From Polaribacter sejongensis (GTDB lineage: Bacteria > Bacteroidota > Bacteroidia > Flavobacteriales > Flavobacteriaceae), in contig NZ_CP150667.1 of the NCBI RefSeq assembly GCF_038024065.1, forward strand, positions 3,355,501 through 3,419,500: a stretch of 64,000 nucleotides of DNA, in the 5' to 3' direction. Position 1 is the stretch's first letter, and each line of letters starts with the position of its first letter. Below the pieces are notes generated by a model, which searched no databases, was not told the origin of the DNA, and saw only the letters and a list, made by a program, of their open reading frames with translations. Positions 8,585 through 16,326 of this stretch are shown one piece after another. A program made the position numbers and the translations under genes.

Positions 8585-9439
8585 ATGAAAAATTTTAAAA
8601 AAACACAATTAATTAGAGTATCAAAATTAGTATTAATAGCCATTACAATGGTATTTATTTCTTGTTCAAGTAATGAAGATAATATGTCTATTAAAGTACA
8701 AAGTATTACTGCTGCAAATTTTCAGTCAATTACAAGTTCTAGTGATAATGGATACTCGAATATTCAGATAGGAGAGTCTATGAATAATAATTTTAAACCT
8801 ATTATTAAAGTTGAAAATTACAATACTGCATACAATTATACTATTGTATTAAAAGGAGATTATCTTGATAATGAATATAGCGCAGCTTTAACTTTTGATG
8901 AAACGAATGATGAAGGAGAAGCTATTTTAAAATTTGATATGACAGAATTTGATGCCGTTCCAGATACTTATCAAGCTTATATTTTAGAAGAAGATAGTAA
9001 TACCGAAATAAAAATAGAGAACCTATCTAGTGAAGGCGAAAAAGTATATTATGTGTATGATACTGATCATTCAGAATACTTATATGATTTATTTTTTAAA
9101 GTATCCGATTCAGATTATAGTATTCCTAGTAGTATAAGCAAATCGGCTAAAATTGCTATAGGATACCCTTTTAGCCCTAATTATTCATCAGGTCTTAAAC
9201 TAGAAATGGTTGTACGTGATACAGATTTTAATGAATTAGGTAGAGTAGATATTCATACAACTGGAGGTTCTGGATATACAAATATTTTTTATGGTTCAGA
9301 TTTAAGTTTTATAACAGAAAGAGGAGATTATATTTTTCAAGTAGAAGGGATACCTAAAACAGCAGAAAGTACAAAAACATTAAGAAAAAGTACTTATAAA
9401 ACTATGACGGTAACTGTAAGTGGTATCGTTTTAAATTAA
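8585..9439 (+). CDS. Uncharacterised lipoprotein
   Basis: A 284-residue protein with a lipoprotein signal (VLIAITMVFISC, then SSNEDN), so it is probably exported to the outer membrane. The mature part is rich in beta-prone sequence (KPIIKVENYNTAYNYTIVLKGDYLD, YQAYILEEDSNTEIKIENL, GDYIFQVEGIPKTA), suggesting immunoglobulin-like or similar beta-sandwich domains. No family was recognised. Its promoter is a near copy of that of the T9SS-sorted protein, and a small exported protein gene follows 59 bases downstream. A role in the same surface system, for example as an anchoring partner, is inference. Confidence 0.75.
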   Translation: MKNFKKTQLIRVSKLVLIAITMVFISCSSNEDNMSIKVQSITAANFQSITSSSDNGYSNIQIGESMNNNFKPIIKVENYNTAYNYTIVLKGDYLDNEYSAALTFDETNDEGEAILKFDMTEFDAVPDTYQAYILEEDSNTEIKIENLSSEGEKVYYVYDTDHSEYLYDLFFKVSDSDYSIPSSISKSAKIAIGYPFSPNYSSGLKLEMVVRDTDFNELGRVDIHTTGGSGYTNIFYGSDLSFITERGDYIFQVEGIPKTAESTKTLRKSTYKTMTVTVSGIVLN

Positions 9440-9498
9440 ACAACGTTTACCGTATCGCAAGCTGTAATCTAAAAATTGACTCATAAAAATAATACAAA

Positions 9499-10191
9499 AT
9501 GAAAAATATAATAGTATCAGTTATTTTACTTTTTGTGGCAACGATAGCACAGGGGCAACAAAGTTTATATGAAGCTTTACAAGCCAATGGAGAAACAGCG
9601 ATATACGAAGGTTTTTTTGGATTAGAAGCCAATGGAGACGGAACGTATAATTTTACAGAATCAGCACCAGCTGTAAACATAACAGTTATTAAGCTACCTA
9701 CAGGGCAACCTGTAGGTTTTAATGCGAAATCTATTACTGAAACTTACGGAGATTTTAGCGAAACAGAATTAAGTGATGGTGTTATATCAGATAGTTACCC
9801 AAACCTAATTTATATAAAGCATCAGCAAACAAAAAAAGGTTACATGGCAATAGACGATTTATTTTTGGTATTAGAACGTCTACCAAAAATAGGGAATCCT
9901 ACGGTAAATAATATCACTAAAGTATATGTTATGGTTAAGGATCGTCCTGAAGTAAAAGAAACTAAGAAAAATAATAGAGGTGGTTTTTTTGCAAGAATGA
10001 AAGCAAAAATAGAAGCAGCATCGGTTCATATCAATACGCCTGCATCTAGGTACTTAAGAACGGTAGATATAGATCAGAAATTTAACGACTATGTTTCAGT
10101 TATGAAATTAAAACAAACGAATACTTTAACATCAAAAGATAGTGTAGCTATTGCAACTATTAAAAGAGCAAGAGAAAAGAGAGGTGAATAA
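9499..10191 (+). CDS. Uncharacterised exported protein
   Basis: A 230-residue protein with a signal peptide (IIVSVILLFVATIAQG, then QQS). The mature part has no recognised domain. Visible features are a short beta-rich N-terminal half (TAIYEGFFGLEANGDGTYNF), a Lys/Asn-rich linker (KKNNRGGF), and an amphipathic C-terminal region (FFARMKAKIEAASVHINTPA) ending in many Arg and Lys. It follows the lipoprotein gene by 59 bases without a terminator and is probably cotranscribed. Bases 9476-9483 (TTGACTCA) partly match the regulatory repeat of the unit, but no -7 box follows. Confidence 0.7.
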   Translation: MKNIIVSVILLFVATIAQGQQSLYEALQANGETAIYEGFFGLEANGDGTYNFTESAPAVNITVIKLPTGQPVGFNAKSITETYGDFSETELSDGVISDSYPNLIYIKHQQTKKGYMAIDDLFLVLERLPKIGNPTVNNITKVYVMVKDRPEVKETKKNNRGGFFARMKAKIEAASVHINTPASRYLRTVDIDQKFNDYVSVMKLKQTNTLTSKDSVAIATIKRAREKRGE

Positions 10192-10513
10192 ATAAGAAGG
10201 TATCAGTATTAGTTGATAAATGATTAAAAGTTCCTTAACGCTCGTATGGAGAGTTGTGAAGTAATTATTTACAATAAAAATGTTATTATAAATTAACATT
10301 ATCTAAAATAATTTAAAATGAAATATATAAAATATTACAAGTTAGAGCTAATGGTCTTTTTATTGTATACTCTCATATTCTTACTCTTAATAATGTTTTA
10401 ATTGTTGCTGTAAGAATTCTAAAAAATGAGGTTGTTTAAAAAGTAAGTTTTTTGTGAATCTGAATTTATTTCAGATTCACAAGATTTAATCCTTTTTAGT
10501 CAGCCTCATTTTT
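10192..10513. other. Intergenic region with micro-ORF and large hairpin
   Basis: These 322 bases lie between convergent genes. They hold a predicted 27-codon membrane-peptide frame (10318-10401) and a large nested hairpin terminator (10425-10517). Nothing else is recognised. Confidence 0.5.
10318..10401 (+). CDS. Putative 27-residue membrane micropeptide
   Basis: The frame starts at an ATG after an A-rich stretch. It encodes MKYIKYYKLE, then a hydrophobic segment of about 17 residues (LMVFLLYTLIFLLLIMF) running to the stop: a basic N-terminus, one acidic residue and one membrane helix. The layout resembles the micro-ORF at 53790. No homology can be shown from one sequence, and an AT-rich region can give such frames by chance. 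Confidence 0.3.
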   Translation: MKYIKYYKLELMVFLLYTLIFLLLIMF

Positions 10514-10517
10514 TTAT
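10425..10517. terminator. Large nested bidirectional terminator
   Basis: The inner stem is an 11-bp perfect repeat, GTGAATCTGAA (10454-10464) with TTCAGATTCAC (10470-10480), with a 5-base loop. The outer stem AATGAGGTTG (10425-10434) pairs with CAGCCTCATT (10501-10510) with one G-U pair. A run of A precedes it and a run of T follows, so it can terminate the convergent transcripts from both sides. Confidence 0.75.
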
Positions 10518-10894
10518 AAAGTTAGAAACTTATAAATTAACAACCCCCAACCTAAAACTAAACATAGTCCTCCTAACGGTGTAATTGGTCCTAAAAATTT
10601 TAGTTTTTTATTATTGGCAGAAGAAATTACTAAACCATAAATAGAAAATGAAAATAAAATAATTCCAATTATAAAAAAGTTAATAATGTAGTTGTCTATT
10701 GTAATTTGGTGGTTTAACTGAAAACCCAAAACAAGTAATACAATGGCATGATACATTTGGTATTTAACACCTGTTTCAAAACTTTGTAGTTGGTCTGTGT
10801 TTAGTTTTTTCTTTAAAAGGTGCGCACCAAACGCACCAAAAATTACGGCTGACATTCCAAAAAATGCTCCTGAAATTAATGCTATTTTATTCAT
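10514..10894 (-). CDS. DUF423 family inner membrane protein
   Basis: A 126-residue protein made of four hydrophobic helices. The family signature is clear at the N-terminus (ALISGAFFGMSAVIFGAFGAH, ending in GAFGAHLL) and in YQMYHAIVLLVLG. The conserved C-terminal TPLGGLCLVLGW is also present. Length and motifs agree with the YgdD/DUF423 family, whose function is unknown. It lies 5 bases downstream of the phosphoesterase-barrel gene and is probably cotranscribed with it. Confidence 0.9.
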   Translation of the reverse strand: MNKIALISGAFFGMSAVIFGAFGAHLLKKKLNTDQLQSFETGVKYQMYHAIVLLVLGFQLNHQITIDNYIINFFIIGIILFSFSIYGLVISSANNKKLKFLGPITPLGGLCLVLGWGLLIYKFLTL

Positions 10895-10899
10895 AGTTA

Positions 10900-13800
10900 T
10901 TAAAAGTTGAATCCTAAATTAACAGTTGCTCTTACGCCATCATCCCCATTAAATACAGCTACATTTGCAACCAACATATTTGCTGCGTTAAAGAAAATAC
11001 CACCTCCAGCAGAAGTGTTAAATTTAGTGTTGTTAAACGTGGTGTTTTGTTGTCCCCAAACAGTTCCGTAATCAAAACCTCCATAAATACCAATGTTTAG
11101 AGGCACAATACTTGTTTTAACTTTGCTTAAAAGTAAACGAAGGTCTGTAGATTGATACACTGAATTTTTCCCTGTAAAACGTTCGTTTCTATACGCTCTT
11201 AAACCATCATTTCCACCAATACTTGCTGCTTGATACAACTCATAAGAATCGCCAAAATTATAATGTCCTTTTACTTTGGATGCAAGTACTAGTTTTCCGC
11301 TAGAAACCAATTTATAATCAAAAGAAATAGCTGGTATTAAATATCCAAAGTGGTTGCTGTTTTTAAGGTTAGAGGTATATCCTACTTTTAAGGATGTTTT
11401 CATTCCCATTGTTGGAAAAGCAGTATTGTCTGCGTTTTCAAACTGATAACCAGCTTCTGTATTTATAAATTGTTGATTGTTAAAAATGGCATTATTTGAT
11501 GCGAAAGTATCACTTATAAACCTGTTAGATGTTTGTTCTACTTTAAAATTCTGAAAATTTACACCTACTTTTATTGTTCCATCCAAGTCTCCTTTCCACT
11601 GTATAAAAGTACCTGCACTTAATTCTTTTATTCTAAGTCTGTTGTATTCTTCGTCTTTAATTTCATGAGGTGCATTTAGGTTTATAGAGTTATTCCCTAA
11701 ACCAAAATAATTCATAGCAAAATTAGGACTTGTAAAACGTGCTTTTACACCGAGGTTCCAGTTTTTTATAACGTTTGCAAATTCACTAGAATAATCAAAT
11801 TCAAAACCACTAGTTGCAAAATAGTAGGCCGCATTTAAGGTATGTTGAGAAGTAAATGGGTTTCTCTCAAAACCAAAAGAAGTATATACATTAGAAACAC
11901 CCAATTTAACACCGTCGTCTGCATTAAAACCAATGGTTGGAGATATAATAAACTGATTGTTTTTAAGCTTCGTGTAATCGTACACGTTCGTTTCGTAATT
12001 ATCGGTTAACTTTTTATTCCCTTTGTTTGTTACAAACGTATTTTTCTTAGATTTAAAATCATATATTTTTACTTTTTTACCGTTTAAAATATTATAAACA
12101 TCGTTGTTTTGACCGCCAATAATCCTAACTTTTATTAAGTTTTTAGCTTCGCCTTTTACAACAAAAGTATCATCATCATCTAAACCATAAATCCAGATTT
12201 CTTTGGTGTCAGATTTCTTGTAAGTTCGTTCATGAAAAATGGTTCCTTTTTCGCCTTTTATAATTCTATATCCAGTTATTTTTGTACCTCCGTTAGGGAT
12301 TCTTTCAATATCAAACCAATCATCTTTATGAGTACCTTTTATAACTTGAAATTTATTTAAATGTTGAAAATAAGCATCAGAAATTTTTTGTAAATTCTTT
12401 CTTCTTCCTTGTAGTTTTGTTTTTATTTCTAATACAGTGTGATCTCTTACTTCGTCTGGGAAATTAGTAAAAGCATCTTCTATTACTGCATCTGTAAGGT
12501 TGGTGGTTATTAACTTTACTTGTGCATCCCAATCGTTTTTAGTTGCCGTTGTAATTAATGCCATGTCTAAAGGATACGGAGATAAATTAAACCATTTTGG
12601 GCTGCTGATATCTTCCTTATACGATTGCATTGCACGCAATGCAGGTATTAATTTTGTGGTAATATTTAATAAAAAACCATCACCAAAAACAGCAAAAGCT
12701 TGATCTCTATCTCTAGGAACTGGTCTGTAAATGGTCTGTTCACCTTCTTTAAAAATAGCCCATCTCCATTGGTCTTGGTGTCTGTCCCAATCTCCAATTA
12801 ACATGTCGAATAAGCGTGCTTTTATATATGCATTTTCGTCTAAAATATGATGTTCATTTTTACTTAATTTCTTTAATAAATCATCGGTACTAATTATTTC
12901 ATCTGCAAACCCAAAACTTTCTTTGTCTCCATGACCAGAAGCAGCTCTTTCTTCAATCATGTATAATTCACCACCAAATTCATCATTAAAATTACCCAAC
13001 TTATCTTGTTTAGGAACGTAGTATAAAACAGGGTTTGTGTGATAAACACCAATGGCATCAGACAATTTACCAATAGTAAATGGTGCATACGGATGCGAAC
13101 CTGTAAAAACATCACTTAACAAACCTTCTGTGGCGGTATTATTAAATTGACCCTCTATATATTGGTCTTTAAAAGCGACTGCCTGTAAATATTGTACCGC
13201 ATTTTTACGTAAGGCACGCATTACGTATTCTCTACCTTCTGAATCTTCAAGTCTTAATGATTTAGATTGATGTCCGCCACCTTTTCTAACAGGCTTTAAT
13301 CCGCCAAAAAGAGTGTCTAAATCTACCGTCGGTGCAATTACTTCTGTACCAAAATATTTTCTATAACGTTCTCCCCATAAAAAACGATAAATACCACTTT
13401 TTTCAACTTCCTCTTTGGTGTAAATAGATGCTTTTTTTTCTGTTATATTAGTATTCGTAAACGGAGCAAAGTTGGTGTTTTCATTCGCTGGTAAAACTTC
13501 TGTGGCGTACACAACTTTGTTATCTTTTACGGTATAAAAAGCAACGTTAGACGAACCATCTTCATAAACATCTAACTTAGCAAAACCTTGCGCTCCATAG
13601 GTGAATTTTGCGTTTCCGGTTAATTTTGTAGCCATTGTTTTAGAACCAGAACCACTTATTATTTGCGGTAAATTATCTTCTACAATATATTGTAGGTTGT
13701 GGTCGTGTCCAGAAACAAAAATTGTTTTATCATTTTCTTGAGAGAGTGTGATAACACGTTTTCTAAGCTCGTTATATTTTTTATTCTGAATATCGGTATT

Positions 13801-14583
13801 TGTAAGTCCGGTTGTTTCTCTAATTAAATTTTTAAGAGAACCTAAAACAGGTAAAGGGCTCATGTGGCTTTTAAAAGAATAGTGTCCGCCATGAGAACCG
13901 TTTGTAAACATTGGATGGTGTAATGCCACAATCGTTGTTTTTCCTCTTGCCTTTTTGATGAGTCCTTCAAATTCATCAAAGAATTTTTCTCTTGTTTTAA
14001 TTTCACATTCATCATTTATGGTTGGGTGATTGTCCCAGTTTGTTACATACCAATGCGTATCAACAATAATTAAAACAATGTCTTCAGAAATTTTAACTTT
14101 TTCTAATGGACAACCATTATTCGGTAAAAAAGCTGATTTCCCTAATGCCTTTTCAACTAGTTTTTCTTCTCTTTTTAATCCATCTAAACCATGATACCAA
14201 TCGTGATTTCCTGGAATAAATATAGAATTTCCTTTAAATTGTTTTGCAACATTTGTTTGCGCTTCAATTCTTCTTTTTGCCAAAGGATATTTTTTAGAAT
14301 CTTTATCTGGTATCCCAGTTTCATAGACATTATCACCTAAAAAAAGTAAAGTAGCTTCTTCTGATGCATTTTCAATATGCTTTTTTAAATATTTTAAAGC
14401 AGGTGAATCTTCTTCTAATGTAGAGTTTCCTGCGTCTCCAATTAAATAAAAAGTGTGTTCAATTTTAGAACTATCCTTTTTAATCACGCTAGATTGGTTG
14501 TCTGCTATTTGTTTTTTTATGGTTGCGCAGGCAGAAATGCATAAAAAAAGTAAAAAGAATATGGAGTATCTGAGTAGTTTCAT
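10900..14583 (-). CDS. Metallophosphoesterase / kinase-like / beta-barrel fusion lipoprotein
   Basis: A 1227-residue protein with a lipoprotein signal (lipobox ISAC, Cys 19). Residues about 45-370 form a calcineurin-like phosphoesterase with all metal motifs: GDAGN, GDNVYETG, GNHDWYHG, HHPMFTNGSHGGH and SGHDHN. Residues about 395-700 have no standard annotation but contain IGDWDRHQDQW (Asp 600, Arg 601, His 602) and VPRDRDQAF (Asp 625, Asp 627), preceded by KSLRLEDSEGREYVMRALRK. These resemble the catalytic and metal motifs of HipA, CotH and phosphoinositide-kinase-like folds. From about residue 840 to the end is a BamA/Omp85-like beta-barrel that finishes in ATVNLGFNF. The barrel places the enzyme modules at the outer membrane. 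Phosphoesterase and barrel are clear; the kinase-like call is inference. Confidence 0.8.
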   Translation of the reverse strand: MKLLRYSIFFLLFLCISACATIKKQIADNQSSVIKKDSSKIEHTFYLIGDAGNSTLEEDSPALKYLKKHIENASEEATLLFLGDNVYETGIPDKDSKKYPLAKRRIEAQTNVAKQFKGNSIFIPGNHDWYHGLDGLKREEKLVEKALGKSAFLPNNGCPLEKVKISEDIVLIIVDTHWYVTNWDNHPTINDECEIKTREKFFDEFEGLIKKARGKTTIVALHHPMFTNGSHGGHYSFKSHMSPLPVLGSLKNLIRETTGLTNTDIQNKKYNELRKRVITLSQENDKTIFVSGHDHNLQYIVEDNLPQIISGSGSKTMATKLTGNAKFTYGAQGFAKLDVYEDGSSNVAFYTVKDNKVVYATEVLPANENTNFAPFTNTNITEKKASIYTKEEVEKSGIYRFLWGERYRKYFGTEVIAPTVDLDTLFGGLKPVRKGGGHQSKSLRLEDSEGREYVMRALRKNAVQYLQAVAFKDQYIEGQFNNTATEGLLSDVFTGSHPYAPFTIGKLSDAIGVYHTNPVLYYVPKQDKLGNFNDEFGGELYMIEERAASGHGDKESFGFADEIISTDDLLKKLSKNEHHILDENAYIKARLFDMLIGDWDRHQDQWRWAIFKEGEQTIYRPVPRDRDQAFAVFGDGFLLNITTKLIPALRAMQSYKEDISSPKWFNLSPYPLDMALITTATKNDWDAQVKLITTNLTDAVIEDAFTNFPDEVRDHTVLEIKTKLQGRRKNLQKISDAYFQHLNKFQVIKGTHKDDWFDIERIPNGGTKITGYRIIKGEKGTIFHERTYKKSDTKEIWIYGLDDDDTFVVKGEAKNLIKVRIIGGQNNDVYNILNGKKVKIYDFKSKKNTFVTNKGNKKLTDNYETNVYDYTKLKNNQFIISPTIGFNADDGVKLGVSNVYTSFGFERNPFTSQHTLNAAYYFATSGFEFDYSSEFANVIKNWNLGVKARFTSPNFAMNYFGLGNNSINLNAPHEIKDEEYNRLRIKELSAGTFIQWKGDLDGTIKVGVNFQNFKVEQTSNRFISDTFASNNAIFNNQQFINTEAGYQFENADNTAFPTMGMKTSLKVGYTSNLKNSNHFGYLIPAISFDYKLVSSGKLVLASKVKGHYNFGDSYELYQAASIGGNDGLRAYRNERFTGKNSVYQSTDLRLLLSKVKTSIVPLNIGIYGGFDYGTVWGQQNTTFNNTKFNTSAGGGIFFNAANMLVANVAVFNGDDGVRATVNLGFNF

Positions 14584-14597
14584 AAGTGCTAAAATAA

Positions 14598-15197
14598 CTA
14601 TTTTAAAATTGAGTTTTTATATCGTTGCAAGTCTTCTCTGGTATCTATGTCTAAGAAGTTTGTTTTTATTGTAGAAAAAAGAACTTCGTTTTTCTTATTG
14701 TTGATGAATTCTTTTGCGCCTTTGTCTCCTTTTATCAGAAATAAATTAGAAAAATACTTTTTAGGAAAAATCGCAGGAACACCTAATTTTTTACCATAGT
14801 TAGAGGCAATGATTTTATCTTTATTTTGTTTAAATAAATGAAGCATATCTTCAATATAAGCAACATCAATGGCTGGTTGATCCGCTAATAAGATAAAAAG
14901 ACCTTCATAATGGAAATCTTTATCCTTAAAATACTGAATGCCAGAAACGATGCTTGAACTTAATCCGTCTTCAAAATTGGTGTTCTCAATAAATTGAACG
15001 TTTTTAGAACTTATTTCTGATTTAATTTTATCCGAATTTGCGCCTAAAACACAAAAAATATTTGATGTAGAAATACGTTCTATTTTTTCTAAAGTGAGTT
15101 CTAAAAGTGTTTTATGATTTACTTTTTCTAACTGTTTTATGCTATTCATTCTAGATGATTTGCCTGCAGCCAAAACTAAAATAGCAATGTTTTCCAT
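14598..15197 (-). CDS. MobA/MocA-like nucleotidyltransferase
   Basis: A 199-residue NTP-transferase. The nucleotide-binding signature AILVLAAGKSSRMNSIKQL is at the N-terminus, followed by LLELTLEKI, and the metal-binding LLADQPAID is in the middle. This matches molybdenum cofactor cytidylyltransferase (MocA) and related guanylyltransferases. It is 4 bases downstream of an XdhC-like gene; MocA and XdhC normally act together on cofactor insertion into xanthine-dehydrogenase-type enzymes. No such enzyme is in the window, so its target is elsewhere or different. MocA rather than MobA is inferred from this pairing. Confidence 0.8.
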   Translation of the reverse strand: MENIAILVLAAGKSSRMNSIKQLEKVNHKTLLELTLEKIERISTSNIFCVLGANSDKIKSEISSKNVQFIENTNFEDGLSSSIVSGIQYFKDKDFHYEGLFILLADQPAIDVAYIEDMLHLFKQNKDKIIASNYGKKLGVPAIFPKKYFSNLFLIKGDKGAKEFINNKKNEVLFSTIKTNFLDIDTREDLQRYKNSILK

Positions 15198-15201
15198 AAA
15201 T

Positions 15202-16221
15202 TTAGGTATGAATTTTTCCCGCCAGTTTCCTTAAAGAAAAAGGCTCTTTTTTTCTAATTATAGAGAGTATTTCCGCGACAATAGAAACGGCAATTTCTTC
15301 TGGAGTTTCTGCACCAATATGCAAACCTGCAGGTGTATAAATAGTTTCTAAAAATTCATCAGAAATATCTGGTACAAATTCAAAAAGCTCGTTAAACAAT
15401 CGTTCTCTTCTGTTTGGTGCACCTAAAATACCAATATATTTTGGTGTATATTCAGACAGTTTTATAACGTATTTTAAATCTTGTACGTAACTATGATTCA
15501 TGATTACAATAGCCGTATTTTCTTCAATATTTGTAAATTGAACGGTTTCTGCAGAATCACCATTTACCGAATTTGCTCCCGGAAAATCTTTTAATTCTTT
15601 AGAATCCTTATTACAGGTTATCACATCAATTTCCCAACCTAATGTTGCGGCTACTTTACAGAGTTTAACAGCGTCGTGTTCGCCTCCAATTATAATCAAC
15701 CTAAAACTAGGTTGTACTATTTGAGAGAAAATTATAAGGTCTTTTTTATACTGATGATTAAATCCTTCAGAAAACGTAAATTGTTTTTTATTGTGAAAAG
15801 TAATTATAGAACCAAAATTACCAAAAGCTTCATTTTCATCGGTAAAGTAACTTGCAATATGTATGGTTTCTCTATCTGAATTTGCTTTCGAAAAATGAGT
15901 AAGAAATTCATCCGTAATAAAAAAAGGTTCTATTAGAACATATAGAATACCTTCACAACCTAATTTATATCTACCGTCGTATGTAATTACTTTTGGTTTG
16001 TTATCAGAAAAAACACTTTTAGATCTGTGCTTAATTTCTTTTTCTACACAACCACCACTCACGGCTCCAACAGAACTCAAATCTTCAGAAATTAACATGC
16101 GTACACCTGGTTTTCTGTAAGAAGAACCCTCTAAATGTACCACGGTTGCCAATACATTTTTCAACCCTTTTTGTTGGTTGATGACCGCCTGATTTATAAT
16201 TTCTTTAAGTTCGTGATTCAT
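15202..16221 (-). CDS. XdhC/CoxI family protein
   Basis: A 339-residue protein of the XdhC family, which inserts sulfurated molybdenum cofactor into xanthine dehydrogenase and related enzymes. The N-terminal XdhC/CoxI domain has ATVVHLEGSSYRKPGVRML and the signature GAVSGGCVEKEI. The C-terminal Rossmann-like domain has IIIGGEHDAVKLCKVAATLGW, MNHSYVQDL, YIGILGAPNRRERL and PAGLHIGAETPEEIAVSI. All diagnostic motifs are intact and the length is normal. It is coupled with the downstream MocA-like gene (4-base gap). Confidence 0.9.
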   Translation of the reverse strand: MNHELKEIINQAVINQQKGLKNVLATVVHLEGSSYRKPGVRMLISEDLSSVGAVSGGCVEKEIKHRSKSVFSDNKPKVITYDGRYKLGCEGILYVLIEPFFITDEFLTHFSKANSDRETIHIASYFTDENEAFGNFGSIITFHNKKQFTFSEGFNHQYKKDLIIFSQIVQPSFRLIIIGGEHDAVKLCKVAATLGWEIDVITCNKDSKELKDFPGANSVNGDSAETVQFTNIEENTAIVIMNHSYVQDLKYVIKLSEYTPKYIGILGAPNRRERLFNELFEFVPDISDEFLETIYTPAGLHIGAETPEEIAVSIVAEILSIIRKKEPFSLRKLAGKIHT

Positions 16222-16326
16222 TAATAAATACTATAATTTAGGTTTAAATATAAAACTTTTGTTGCTTCTTTTTTTAAGTATACTAAAAATATGGAGCAAT
16301 TTTGTCTTTGTAAAAACAATATTAAC

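Noticed and set aside
14598..16221. A xanthine dehydrogenase operon
   Set aside because: Only the MocA-like and XdhC-like accessory genes are present; no dehydrogenase subunit lies nearby.
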